Notes: generated by a model not told the origin, from the letters alone. A DNA stretch of 64,000 nt from Cycas panzhihuaensis (GCA_023213395.1 CM041465.1:97905741-97969740), one strand, 5' to 3'. Positions 35,303-47,162 are shown, counted from the first letter of the stretch. Program-made: numbers and translations.

Positions 35303-37836
35303 TGTTTCCGGCTTAGGGAATGGATACGGAATCAGGCTCGGTAAGTGCGGTATGTCTCTAGCATTATCATCACTTTTATTCTTGATTATGCCTTACGTAT
35401 TTGCATGCGTATGACTTTGTGGGCGGCAGTGCGTCGTCCACACCTATGTTTAACTATGGCGACTATAGCGAGGGCACACTCTTAGCGAGTGTGGCACCAC
35501 AGTGGCCGTATTACTTCACTTGTCGCCCTCCTCTCTCACGGATCCACCGGGTTTGCGCCACCTCCACCGTGTGATGTCTCATCGTCGCTTGGTTAGCTTG
35601 CCACCTCATTTGGGGTCCCATTTACGCTCCGTGGGCCCGTTTCTTGGCTTGTGCTCTCGGGTGGGTGTTTTAGTTGTCCTTTAGCCTTTTCGGTAGTTTG
35701 CCCCGACTGGACGGTTGGTGGGCCCCATTTGTGTCTCAGTGCGTCTGTGGAATCTTGGCGATCTGGCCGGAATCTTGTGATCTGGCCGAATTTTCGGTCA
35801 TTTGGAATATGATGCAGCTAAAGTTTCCATGATGTTGTCTCTCTTGTTTTTAAAATCCGTAGTGGCAATTTCGCATTTATTGCAAAGCGCCACGTGGTTC
35901 GCCTTTCTCCCTCGGTAGGTACTATTCGCGTACTTTAGGGTTTTGCTTTAGTACTTAAACATCTTTTGGCTCGTTTTCAAGGATCTTTTGGACTCACTTT
36001 TGGATTTACTCTCGAGGAACACTCTCTGCTCTGCTCTCTTCTGGCATTTCTTCTTTGCCAGTGGACTGCACTCTTCATCTGGCCTTGACTCTCCTTTGGC
36101 TTGGTGAGACATTCTCTCGACCCCTCAAGCATGGAGAGGGCTCCTTTGAAGCGGTTTCGGTATTTCTACCAGGCGATCCACGAGTTCCCGTTTGCGGTGT
36201 TTCCGTTCCACCTCCATAGCAGGGGCCCCTAACTGCTCTATTCAGTCTGAGGTACATTTGTTCCGGCCCTTCTTGACATCTTTTGGGTGGGGCAAATCCC
36301 TTGCCTCCCTTTCAGTACTCTTCACTTTGTATTTGTTTTGGTGATATTTACACTTGACTTATTTGTTCTCATTTGTTGCTTGAGAGTTGGTTTTCCTCCC
36401 TCTTGAGGGCTATTGTACCACTCTCCCTCTGCTTCTTACTGCGTTCTTTGTCCAAAGCGGCGTTGAGGGTTGCATAGGCTTTGGAGAGGAGGCTGGGTGG
36501 ATTCGCACCACACCCACGCTCCTAAGCGGCTCAAAGCCCTCAAAGCCTCCCTCTCGCCCGTGCTACTCTTGGCTTGCAAACAAGGGTTGAAGGCTCCCTT
36601 GGTTGCCCAAACCGGTGTCACAAGTTGCGGCTGATTTGGGACCCTTTATTCGAGTTTGGGTGCCATCCATAGGCCCCAACCGGGTTCTTCTCCACCTTTG
36701 CTCCCGGTTACGGTTTGCTCCCGTAGCATCCGGTTCCCGTGGGTGTCTTTGGGTCTTTCTTGCCCCTTCTTGCAGTAGTTTTCCGGCCTTGAGTCTTGAC
36801 TTTCTCCTCATTGCCCGTGGCTCTTGGGGAGAGGTTTGGGCACCATTGCGGGAGGTAGGCCACTCAGGGCTTACCTTGTTGTTTCCTTTCATTTGGATCG
36901 TTCTTCTTTGGTATTTTCCTTATTGGACTAACATTGATGCATGTACATTTAGACTCGTTTATGTTGCTAGACATATATTGCTAGATCTTTGTGTTGCATA
37001 TAGGTGTTCTCCCTCGGCAAGAGGAGACCTTTGTTGCTTCTGGTACTCGGGCCAGCGGAGAGCGTTGCCGTTGCCCCCTTCCACCGTGGCGTCCCTTGCA
37101 TGTGTCATATTTTATGCTATCTCATTTGCTAGTTAGCGTTTCTTTCCTTCCTTGGGTATCGCATTTACTTTTCACGGGAAGGTAAGGAAGCCCCTTTTAA
37201 ACTTCTTGCTACATCTCACATCGATGCAGCTGCGCGAGTGGTTGGGTGCTCCTCTGAAGGCTCGCCATCTCTCACGCCTTGGCCCGGTGCGCTCCGTTCC
37301 TCTTCGCTACCCACGGTCTTTTTCCTTCTTTTATTCTTTTCCTAGTAATTAGAACATCGAAAGATTAAAAGGGAAAATTGCCTTTTTTGTATTGGTTTGC
37401 GATTTGTTTGCCTTGTTGCATGTACTTTTGTTATTCATAGGAAAGGTTGTAGGAGTCTTCTTCTCTCTTACCCTTCCTCCCTCTTCCTTAACCGCGCGAG
37501 CGCCTTGCTTCCCGCATCGCTCGTATACCTGGTTAGATTGCATAGGATTGTTCTTGGCCTATCCTTATTAGGTTCTTTCTCTCTCCCTTCTGGCCACCCA
37601 AGGGTGGGAGGGGCCTACTCGAGTCAACAGGTTCATCATACGTATCTTCGCCCTTTGCTCAAGGCGGTGAAGGGTCACCTAGTAGTAGCCATACTCCATT
37701 GCAGATCCCGAACTCGCTCGGCGCGCAGGCGCTCTGCGTGGTAGTTGCTTGCCTTGGAGGTTCCACTTCACACCGTTTCGTCACCATATCTCCCCCACGC
37801 TATCGATTCGGCGGTTATCCGTAGCGGTAGCGTCCA
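35303..37836 (+). repeat. Element B 3' LTR (about 2.53 kb)
   Basis: It begins TGTTTCCGGCTTAGGG directly after the purine-rich GAGGCTCTGCGCCGAGGCGA and ends GCGTCCA, beyond which A's integrase resumes. It is nearly identical to 24680-27218 apart from numerous 1-5 base indels. It has no genes. Confidence 0.85.
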
Positions 37837-38860
37837 GGTCCCTAGGGAACAAAGGATGAGAATGAAGATGTTTATCGTAGGTCCTTTGTGAGTGAGCTTT
37901 GGATGGCAGGTTAGCCTGATAAGCAGTTAAATGTCTCTCATCTAAAGCCTCGAGGTCCAGAAGGTAAGCCTGGCGGATTGACTCTTCATCAATGAGACCT
38001 CGAAGAGAGACTCGCAAAGAAGGAATCTCCACCTCCAGTGGGAGTATTGCCTCAGTACCATAGACCAGGAAGAATGGGGTCATTCCCATGGCAGAACGGA
38101 TAGAGGTATGATAGGCCCACAAAGCAGAGGGTAGTAGAGGGTGCCAATCCTTTTGGGACTGAGCAACGGTTTTCTTGAGAATGTTGATGAGAGTCTTATT
38201 GAAAGACTCTACTTGGCCATTTGCCTGAGGGTAGTAAGGAGAAGAAGTTTTGTGAGAAATTTTAAACTTCTCACAAAGCTCATCCATTTCCTTATTACAG
38301 AAAGGGATTCCATTGTAAGTGATTAGGACATTCGGAATCCCAAAACGGTAGATGATGTGCTGGTAAATGAATGTGGCTATCATTTTACTAGGGGTAGTGA
38401 TCAAGGGAATGGCCTCTGCCCATTTAGTGAAATACTCTGTGGCAGTCAAGATAAACTTGTGTTGCGATGATGAAGGTGGAGAGATAGCCCAGATGAGATC
38501 TAGTCCCTACTGAGAAAAAGGCCATGGTGAAACAATAGGATGTAGGGCCTTGGAAGGTACATGGGAGATGTTGGCATGTTCCTGATATCGCCGACATCTC
38601 AGAGCAAAGGCATGGGCATCCTTGAAAAGGGACAGCCAGAAATAGCCCATGTGAAGGATCCTCTGAGCCATAGACTGGCCCCCAAAGTGGCCTCCACAAA
38701 TACCATGGTGGCATTTGCGAAGTACTTGGTCAGCTTCATCAGTAGTGATGCAGTAGAGGAGGATCCCATTGAAGGACCTCTTGTACAATACCTCATCCAT
38801 GAGGAGGTATTACCTGGTAGAAGTCTAGATGTGAGATCTAACTTTACTGCTGGCATCGGG
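37837..38860 (-). pseudogene. Element A integrase (most of the domain, right of the B insertion)
   Basis: On the minus strand: DEVLYKRSFNG; a zinc region CHHGICGGHFGG ... CRRYQ (second Cys of the C-x2-C pair is Tyr); PWPFSQ, then a stop where B has Trp, then GLDLIWAIS (first catalytic Asp); HKFILTATEYFTKWAEAIPL; LITYNGIPF, where the second catalytic Asp is Tyr; and PQANGQVESFNKTL (catalytic Glu). The frame 38449-37837 is open through LWAYHTSIRSAMGMTPF and VYGTEAILPLEVEIP. It then runs 19 codons into B's LTR. The lost Asp and the internal stop make it inactive. Confidence 0.85.
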
Positions 38861-38996
38861 GCGGTATTGTTGCTGTGTAAGATACCGCACTATATCACCA
38901 TACCACTCATTGTTGATGAGTGGATAGAGAGAGACCCCATAAATCGTCAGGATAGACTCATCGGGAGAGAGTCGTCAGCAGGGAGCACCAAAGGAG

Positions 38997-39464
38997 TTAG
39001 AGATATGGGCGTGCATGAGTTGCTCGGCTACTACCATTCCCTTCTTTGATTTTGGTTGATGATATGGAGGTCAAATTCTTGAGCGGGATGGCCCATCGAC
39101 CAAGCCCTACCGTCAAATCAGGAGTAAGCAAGTATCGCAGGGGATCGGATTGAATGTTCACCTTGGTGATGTGGCCAAGTAAGTAGTGTCTAAACTTCTT
39201 GGTCGCTGGGACCAAGGAGAGGCACTCCTTCTCAGCAGGAGAGTAGTTAAGTTCAGCAGCCACGAGGGTGCGGCTGATGAAATATATAGCTCTCTCAGTT
39301 CCTGAGTCATCCTCCTGAGCTAATATAGCGCCCAAGGATTCATCAGTTGTCGAGGTATCACGGGATGAAGGGTCTATCGAATCAGGGAGGCGCCAGCATA
39401 GGAGCGGAAGCAAGGGCTTCCTTGAGTCCTTCGAAGGCCTTTTGGGTCTTGTCAGACCAGGCAA
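38997..39464 (-). pseudogene. Element A gypsy-type RNase H
   Basis: The open minus frame reads TTDESLGAILAQEDDSGTER, AIYFISRTLVAAELNYSPAE, KECLSLVPATKKFRHYLLGH, then GLGRWAIPL. This is the standard gRNH domain adjoining RT. A frame change follows into the KEGMVVAEQL tether before integrase. No second RNase H sits here: the tether of about 100-150 bases leads straight to integrase. Confidence 0.8.
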
Positions 39465-39539
39465 AAGGAGCTCCCTTCTTTAATAGGTTCGTGAGGGGTT
39501 TAGTGCTCACAGCGAAGTCCACTAAGAAGCACCTGAGAA

Positions 39540-40299
39540 AATCAAGCCTTCCTAAAAATGACTTAATCTATCATTGGGTTCTAGGTGGTGGCATGTCAAG
39601 GATTACCCTGACCTTGTCAGGATCAATCTGAATTCCTTGTTTGGACACAAGGAAACCAAGGAGTTTACCCAAGATGATGGCAAACATGCACTTGAGCGGA
39701 TTTAGACTGACGTGATACTTGCGGCATTATGAGAAGATGGCACGCAAGTCAGATGGATGATGGGCCCTAACATGGGAGAGACCAATCATATCATCCATTA
39801 AGACCTCCAATGTCTTATCAATGAGGTCATGGAAAATGAAATGCATGGCTCTTTGGTAAGTAGCACCTGCATTCTTAAGACCAAAGGGCATCACCTTATA
39901 AGCGAAGGTACCCCAAGGTGTAGTGAAGGCCGTCTTATGGTAGTCTTCAGGAGAAATTTGAATTTGGTTATAGCTGGAGAAGCCATCCATTAGAGACATG
40001 ACTTCAAATCCAACAGTGTGATCAATAATTTGATCGATAAAGGGTAGTAGGAAGTTGTCCTTAGGACAGGCATTATTGATGTCATGGAAATCGACACATA
40101 TACAAATTGCCCCATTCTTTTTAGCAATGGGGACAATATTGGAGACCCATTTAGGGTAGTCAGCGGAGTAATAAGCCCGACATCCGAGCTTCTCAACCTC
40201 CATCTTGATGGTGGCGGGAAACTTGGTGAAGGATCTTACGGTGCATAGGGCAGGCGCCAGGAATGGTGGTGAGGTTATGGGTGACAATGGAGGGGTCAA
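39540..40299 (-). pseudogene. Element A reverse transcriptase
   Basis: The minus frame 40299-39727 is open and contains KMEVEKLGCRAYYSADYPKW, VSNIVPIAKKNGAICICVDF, INNACPKDNFLLPFIDQIID, SSYNQIQISPEDYHKTAFTT, PFGLKNAGATYQRAM and LMDDMIGL (catalytic Asp pair kept). After 39727 it continues in shifted frames to the LVSKQGIQIDP segment near 39640. This is the best preserved domain of A. Confidence 0.88.
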
Positions 40300-40345
40300 T
40301 TCCCTTCATGTCAGAATAATCCCATGCAAACACATCTTGAAACTC

Positions 40346-41056
40346 CTAGAATAGAAGGGAGTACTTCCTTATCTCATCAGGAGAACACTCCAACCTGACC
40401 TTAATGACCTTGTCGCGGGCCAAGACTATGTCTTGGGTTGCCCCCATGTACATGGCATTGCCCTCCTCGAAGTGGAGAGGGGCAAGGTCAACAGGAGGAG
40501 GTGGAATAGGATACGGGATCAGATCGGCAAGCGTGGATCCAATCACAAGGATCTTTTGGTGACCAAGCCTGTGGTGACCGGAAGGCAAATTAGGTGTAAA
40601 GCCTGTTAGGTGATCAAGTTGGGCTTCATCATCCTCAAAGTAATCCATCCCATGGATGACCTTACTTCGAGTAGAGGAAGTACTAGAGGGAGTAGAAGTA
40701 ACAGGACTGTGATGGTCATCGGGTTGCTCAACTTCCTCACGAGACTCTAGAGGGGAGTCAAAAAGAGACTCCTCGGAAGGAGCGAAAGACAGTTCTTCAA
40801 AGCCATCTCCTACGGGGGGTAATGAAGGAGAAGAACTGACAATGGTTAAGTCAACACGAGCGATGGCATGCGACACACAGGAGTGGCTAGCCTCACTAAT
40901 GAAAGAGGTTCTAGGCAGGGATCTAGAATGAGACGGGTGCGACCTACTAGTGCAGAGGAAAGAGATGGGGTGAAGACAATCCTTGTCTTCGTCGTGTGAC
41001 TCGTCATCACTAAACGAAGCAAGGTACCCATAGCTCCCAATGCCAATAGGAACCAC
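40346..41056 (-). pseudogene. Element A protease-RT linker
   Basis: The open frame of 236 codons has no catalytic motif. It is rich in Ser, Asp and Glu, with a proline-rich spacer (YPIPPPPVDLAPL) and a C-terminal EEGNAMYMGATQDIVLARDK segment just before RT. The position and character fit the acidic linker between PR and RT in Tat-type polyproteins. B has counterparts at 30480-31170. Confidence 0.55.
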
Positions 41057-41208
41057 ATGAGACTAGGGGAAGAAGATACGGGATCTTCTTCAAATGGGTT
41101 AGGTATGCCAATAGAGTAAGCCAAGGCGTGCATAGAAGAACCTCAGTTTGCTGAATTGGTAGAACGAGTTTGCTTGGTGAATGGGCATTCGCGGGGAATC
41201 ACTCTCAT

Positions 41209-41530
41209 CTACCTGTCATGGACGAATTTAAGTTGTCCCCAAAGAGTCAAGCACACGGCTCCCATTTGGTCAAGCCATGGATGACCTAGAAGGAGGTTGT
41301 AGTCAACGTCAACGTCGAGGACTATAACATCAGCAAGGACAGTCTTGCCCTCAAGGGTGAGCGGAATCACGACAGATCCTAAGGGGGTCTTCTCGCTACC
41401 ACCATAACCTTGGCACCGGCATGGAATAGGTTCCAAGGCGGAAATACCAAGCTCTTGCATAACATGCAAAGGCATGGCATTGATAGAAGAACCATTGTCA
41501 ACAACAGTCTTTCAAAGGGTACAATTGGGT
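41209..41530 (-). pseudogene. Element A aspartic protease
   Basis: The minus strand gives VVDNGSSINAMPLHVMQELG with the active-site Asp (D-N-G-S-S), then EKTPLGSVVIPLTLEGKTVL and VDYNLLLGHPWL, the last strand motif of Tat proteases. The frame is open over 41475-41209 but upstream gag is out of frame. Confidence 0.8.
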
Positions 41531-42259
41531 GTATCGATAGTGATAGTGAATGGGAAGTTCCATTGACATTCCCTTTCACTGGCGGGAGGAAGATCCTTAG
41601 GATCAAACGAAATAATGGGTCCACAACTTTGGGTAATGCCCAAAGCATGGACAGGCACATCACTCGATTCTAAAGCTTCCAGGAGGAGGGCCCACTACTT
41701 GGGGTAACTCCTCAAAACGTCCATCATGGACATTCTTGCGACAATAGTATGAAGCTCGTCCACGATGGAGAAGGGCTTACCCTTCGCGGTAGGCTGGGTA
41801 AGTGCTCTTTAGAAATCGTAATGACCTGGGCATACAGGAATAGCCTTGAGAAAGAGAGGCATTTCTGGAGGAAGGTTCTCCGGAAGAGGGTCGAAAGGAG
41901 CAGAAGAAGAAAAAGCTCCCGCTGCTTCCTTGGCGGCCTGAGACTACGTAAGGGCATAGGAAGGAGTTGCCTCAAGCAACTGGATCACCTTCTTCCCCTT
42001 CTTTTGGGGTCACGAAGGTGATGGGGTATGATAGCTAGGGGAACGAGAGGAAGAGGATGAGTCCCAGGCACCCTTCCCTTTGTCATGGGAAGGACAGGAA
42101 TTAGGCGATCTTCCTTGGTTCCGATTATTCTTGGTTTAGGTGTTGTGATCGTGTTCCCCATGTTTAGGGAATGGATCCTTGTGAACTGGTTGGTCCAAAT
42201 TAGGCCTTGAGGCCCGTTTAGAGGAAGAGTCGCGTCGAGGGGCATCCTTAGGATCTTTG

Positions 42260-42340
42260 GGCCCTAGCGTGAATCATCATGAAAGCACTCCCCATGAATG
42301 GAGCACCACTTCTTCTCAAGCGGAGGATCGACCTTCTCGC
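42260..42340 (-). pseudogene. Element A gag zinc-knuckle-like motif
   Basis: The minus strand reads KWCSIHGECFHDDSR, which aligns with the KWCSIHGDCFHGDSRC of B. The Cys/His spacing is C-x2-H-x4-H-x4-C where complete, and it sits after the gag core and before protease. Confidence 0.5.
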
Positions 42341-42559
42341 TTGAGAGGTAGGCGTTTCCATTCTGGGAGAGGAGCTAAGTTGTTTGTTGGACTTGTTTAT
42401 TAGATGTTAGGGATGAAGGGCTTGAAGCTTGAGTTCCTTCATCGTACACTCGAAACAGCGTATGGTTGATGTGAGAGGGTCTAAAGTCCTCTGAGTCAGA
42501 TGAGAGGAAGACCTAGTAGGTTGTGAAGGTTTGGTATCTTTGGTTGAAGGTAGTGCCTC

Positions 42560-43226
42560 ACGTCGCTATGAGGGCTTAAGAGGTTTCTTGAGACCGGCTT
42601 GGATCTCAATAGCCTCCAATGCCAAACACTTGGCAATCACGGAATCGCATGTGGTTGCCCCCATTTTAAGGACTTCCACATGCACTTTGGGACGAAGTGC
42701 ATTGACGAAGACATCTCGCTTCAACTCCTCGGGCAATGTTGCCTTAGTGGAGCGAAGCAAGTTATGAAATCACTGCACAAAGTCACGATTCATTTCATCG
42801 TGACCTTGTTTGAGCGAAAGGAGCGACTTCATTCCACTCTTGAATGGACGGGCTACATCAAAATAGTTGATGAACTCATCTACCAATTGTGGGAATGAAT
42901 GGATGGAATAGGCAGGGAGATGGTAAAACCACTTAAGGGTGTCACCCTACAGGGATCACAGGAACAACTTCATTAGAATGTGGTCGTAGGCCCGATGTCG
43001 ATGCATACCATAGAAAAGATACGCACATGCTCATTGGGTCCTGCGATGAAGTTCCGTCGAATCTAGGAACTTCAGAGGGATGAGGCGGTAGGTTGGTTCT
43101 TAACACCTTAATGGATAGAGGTGTTGACCTAAAGTCCATGAAGGGATGTGCCCTTGCCTGTGCCATAGGGTCCACAAATATCGTAGTAGGTAACGAACAA
43201 GGAGCGGATGGGGGTGGGATACCCAT
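42560..43226 (-). pseudogene. Element A gag core (capsid-like)
   Basis: The minus strand, in several frames, contains PPHPSEVPRFDGTSSQDP, FINYFDVARPFKSGMKS, LSLKQGHDEMNRDFV, then TKATLPEELKRDVFVNALRP with CDSVIAKCLALEAIEIQ. This is the Retrotrans_gag pattern (D..A..W, FxxxF, L.QG...) in decayed form; E repeats the same phrases at 62900-63390. Confidence 0.7.
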
Positions 43227-43321
43227 CCCTCCTTGAGGAAACGTCCCCTGCTGGGAAGGGACTTAGGGATAAATGCCTTGGAAGGGAGTTGGGTTCCCTT
43301 GTGAAGGCACAGCAAAAGGAA

Positions 43322-44302
43322 TTACACTAGATGATGGAAAAGTTGGATGCGGAACTGGGTTTTGCCCCTATGGGCCACCCGTGGGCGGGGCGACCCCATA
43401 TGGATGTAGCGGATCCACTCCATAAGCTGGGAGATGGCTTCCTCTACCCTGCCCCCAAGGTTGAGAAGTATACCACAGAGAACGTAGAAGGAAGAACCGG
43501 CGTGTTGGTTTTGAGGGTGTGTGGAGGCGGTCCCACATGATGAGCAAGAAAGGTTAGTACGATCGACAGGCCTACTAGGAAAGGTATGTGCCACATTAGG
43601 GGATGGCACATTAGTTTGGCTAGGGACGGGTATGCTAACCTTCAATTGGGGGAAAGACATACCACAAGAAGATCTTGAAACACTAGGACCTTGGTGAGGA
43701 GCGGAAGATACAACATGTGCCCCCACTACAGGAATAGGAAAGGAGCGGGACACATGCATAGGCATAAAGGGATTGGTCATTACAGGAAGAGTAGATGAGG
43801 ATGAAGCAGGCGGGGGAGGAGCAGAAAAGGAAGAGGCTCCTCCATGAAGAGCACCCTCAAACCATCCAGGATGTAGTTGGAAATGTGTCGCACGGCAACA
43901 CTCGTTGAGAGCTTCAACTACGTCGATATGAGGGGTTCCTACGAACTCATAAGAGGTGGTTGGGACCTCGAACAAAGTAGATCCCTGGGGACGCTCCTCA
44001 TAAGAGTCACTGATTGAATGGTAAGTCTCAAGAGGAATGGATCCTTCTACCGCATGGGTAGAGGGATGGATGTTGAGCGAGTGATGTTGGTCACTTGGGT
44101 AGTAAAGGGGGTCATCACCCTCTTGGGTAGACCCCGGGATAGAGGAAGGGAAATCATGGGTTTCTAAAGTCAAGGTGTGGTAGGCCCAATCAGAAGAGTA
44201 TCCTTCCATAGTCAAATCAGAATCTGACAAAGGAAGAGGGTGATACTTGGGGTCTTCTAACAGTGGAGGCAGACCGCACAAGCGATGAGAAAAGCGTTGC
44301 AT
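43322..44302 (-). pseudogene. Element A gag N-terminal ORF (326 codons)
   Basis: It begins at an ATG 178 bases inside the 5' LTR boundary, the usual position for gag. The product starts MQRFSHRLCGLPPLLEDP, is acidic and Ser/Pro/His-rich, and has a Pro/Ala/Ser linker (SAPPPPASSSS). No enzymatic motif. The open length is notable for an otherwise broken element, but the frame is lost before the gag core. Confidence 0.65.
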
Positions 44303-44480
44303 ACAAGGTCAATCAACAATGCTAGGAAAAGAAAAGGGCGGTAAAGGTACATGCGTTGGGGGCTACCCAATGAAGAGATCGAAGTAGGTAGAAAAAAGGC
44401 CACAAAAAGGTACCAAAACCAATGGAAGAGAGTGGAAACTAGCTCCCTTACTAGTAGTCCCCAGTATGGTTGCCAGTGGA

Positions 44481-47162
44481 TGCGCGTCTACGGGATAGCA
44501 GCCTAACTAAGTAGGAATGGTAAGAGTGGTCGATAATGTGATAGGGGAAAGACCTACAACTAGGGCAAGTACCACGCAGAGCACCCCGTGTGCCAAAGTG
44601 CGAGTTCGGGACCTGCAAATGGAATATAGCTACCAAAGAGTGATCCCCCACTTCGAACAAGAGGTGAGGAGGTGTAGGGCTAGCCAGGTTGACCTAAGGG
44701 AGGGATCCTCCCACCCTTGGATCGTTGGAAGGGGAAGGAAAGAAACCTACAAGGGTTTCCCTAGAGTAACGAGAAACAAGGAAGGATAGGCAAGTGGGTG
44801 GCCTATGGACAGGGTCACCTTGGTTATCCAGCTAAGCGGGGAACCAAGAGAACATAAGAGAGATAACCCAAGGGAATGGGTCAAGGTATGCCTAAGCAAA
44901 CTAACCAAATACACAAATAATAAGGAGAGAAGGAAGCTTGCACGGCAAAAGGAGGGAAAAGGTAAGAGGGAAGGTTTCCTAAGACCTTTTCCTATAGCTA
45001 AAGAAGATGCAAGCAATAAAGTAAATAAAGCATGAACTAATGCGAGGTTGATTTCCTTTCTATTTCCAATGAGTTAATTACTACTACGCAAAGGAAACTC
45101 AAAAGGAAACAGCGATAGAGTGGAGCGAGAGCATGTACTCAGAACAGAAGCGTGTCGTAATGGTGGCGCTCCCAAGAGGCACCAAAAACTACTCCATAAG
45201 GTGCAGCGGTTGTGAAGAGTCGCGATGGATCGGAACAAGGGGCTCCCTTACCTTCCCCAGAAAAAATACTAAAGTACCAAACAAAAGAAAGAAAGGGACC
45301 AAATACTAGCAATAAATGAAGTATGAAAAATACAGTATGAATGGAAGCGCTTACCAGCAAAGGAAGAAAGGGAGAAAGGTCCTTTGCGCTAACCTCCCCC
45401 CTTTCTGGAGAAAGGGTACTAACATACAATGGAAGAGATCCTAATAGTACATGTATATGCAAAGCAAATATAAACTCAAATACGTGTATGTTAGTATCAA
45501 CACAATGATAATAATATGTAAAGGAGGACAACCAAAGTAAATGGAAAGTAACTGGTAAGCCTCAGAGTGGCCCACCTCCTGCAAGGAACAACCCCAACCT
45601 CCCCCAAAAGCCACGAGGAAGTGAGGAAAAGGCTAAGAAAGATGGATAGAAATAGTAGCAAGAGAGAGTGGGAAAGAGTCAAAGAGGATCTCTAATTTGG
45701 GGTCTTATGAAGAGTAAAGGGTTCCGGAATGGAGTTGGGTGAAGGGGCAAGTAATCGGGACTTACATGAGTTGCCCGGATCGAAGCACAAGCCCTCAAAC
45801 CAGCACTGCAACGTATGACAACGTTGATTTCAGTGGCTAAGGAAGGCCCAACAAACCCTTGTTTGAGTGCCAAGGACAACACAGGGCAAGAGGGAAGGTT
45901 TGGGGGGCTAAAAGCTGCTTGAGGAACGTGGAAGGTGGTACAGAATCCACCCAACTCTCTCCCAAACCCTATGCAACCCCTCTTTGCTACTACCTTAGGT
46001 AATAAATGCAGGCAAGGAGGCACTAATGACAGGAGTAAAACATCCCAATACAAAGAGGGAAATAACCTCCAAAAACCCAAGCAAGAGGACAAGCAAAGTA
46101 GGGCATCAATTGAATAAGAAAATAGCTCAAATCAATGAATACCTGAAAAGAGGAGGGGAGGCTCTTGCCTTGGTCAAGGGCTACTGAAGAGAGGCTGGGA
46201 AATCATCCCATCAACTGTGGAATAGCAGGCTAGGAACCCTGCTAACGGAGTTGGAGGAAGAACCCCTGCACTTCGAATGTGATGGTCGCAGGCGAGAATC
46301 ACTTTGAAATCTCTCCAAAGGGGCCCTCTTCAAGGCGTGTGAAGGGCTAGGAAGATATCCTAGCCATACCAAAGGAGAGCTGGGCACTAGAGGAGAGGTG
46401 CAGTCTGTGATGGTTGAGCAGTAGAGAATAGTAGAGCACAGGGTGGTTTCCTTGAAGAGCAATCTAAAAAATGAAAAAAAACCCCCAAAAATGAGTTAAT
46501 GATGACTTAAATACCCAGCCCAAACCCTAAAGTGAGTGATTAGGGCACAGTTGGAGGTGAGTTAAGTCACGAGACACGTGGCAGTTTTGCAATAAATACG
46601 AAATTGCCACGGTAGATTTTTAAAAAATAAATATGGACAGTCATCCCGCCGCAAAATCTGCGGTGCCATGGAATTTATGGTAGTACCATGAAATTCACGG
46701 CAGTATTTAATTTGAGGGAAAAACTGGCCCAGATAGTCAGCCTAGGCTATGGGCCAGTGACAAAAATGGCTAATGGGAGGCTGAGACACATACAGGAAGC
46801 AAACAAACCAATAAATGAGTCCAAAAGAGCAAAAATAGGATTCAAACGATGTGGTAAGTCAACCAAACAATGACAGGTCATCACACGAGCAGAGGTGGCG
46901 CAAGCCAAGTGGATCTTGGAGCGAGGAGGGTAGAATGCAGGAAGTGGAATGGCCACCGGGGTGCCACACTCGCTAGGAGTATGCCCCCGCTATAGTCGTC
47001 ATAGGCTAAATAAGTGTAGACGAAGACAAAATCATCTACAAGGTCACAATATGCAAACATGCAAGCAAACACTCATCAAAAGAAAGTGATGATAGGGTGA
47101 AAAGCATACCTGCACTTACCTGAGTCGGTAATTCTGTATCCATTCTCGGAAGCCAGGAAACA
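44481..47162 (-). repeat. Element A 5' LTR (right copy, 2682 bp)
   Basis: On the + strand it starts TGCGCGTCTACGGG and ends CCAGGAAACA, giving TG...CA. Next to the inner end, the minus strand reads TCCACTGGCAACCATACTGG at the primer-binding position. It matches 17469-20118 over its length and B's LTRs as reverse complement. Confidence 0.8.

Larger units (their letters stand above)
24680..37836 (+). mobile_element. Element B: nested Ty3/gypsy copy of the same family
   Basis: Direct LTRs at about 24680-27218 and 35303-37836 enclose, in + orientation, gag (27300-29060), a zinc-knuckle-like motif (29297), protease (30040-30270), RT (31290-31900), RNase H (32010-32480), integrase (32640-33760) and the extra RNase H (34510-34950). 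It inserted into A's integrase. The LTR pair is nearly identical in substitution terms but carries many small indels, and every coding domain is frameshifted. The segment with the PMD in A is missing here (junction near 34370-34480). Flanks AACCA (left) and GGTCC (right) do not form a target duplication. Confidence 0.8.
17469..47162 (-). mobile_element. Element A: Ty3/gypsy (Tat-like) LTR retrotransposon, split by element B
   Basis: The same LTR sequence occurs at 17469-20118 and 44481-47162 in the same orientation, starting at (T/C)GCG(C/T)GTCTACGGG and ending CCAGGAAACA. On the minus strand the order is 5' LTR (right), gag, aspartic protease, RT, RNase H, integrase, then antisense Plant Mobile Domain cargo, an extra RNase H and 3' LTR (left). 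Integrase coding stops at 37837 and resumes at about 24680, so B sits inside A. Without B, A is about 16.5 kb. The two LTRs differ by many substitutions as well as indels, implying an old insertion, or that left and right halves had separate histories. No 5-bp target duplication is evident (CTGGA before the left end, CTATG after the right). Tat assignment rests on the extra RNase H, long LTRs, a YNLLLG protease motif and an antisense extra ORF, all known in that lineage. Confidence 0.75.

Noticed and set aside
38200-38449. Integrase ATEYFTKW read as loss of the first catalytic Asp
   Set aside because: The catalytic Asp is in the upstream GLDLI motif, which is kept; both A and B have ATEYFTKW, so it is a family feature.
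20560-40299. Endogenous pararetrovirus as source of the RT and extra RNase H
   Set aside because: Paired LTRs, a PBS-position sequence and integrase accompany them, which pararetroviruses lack.
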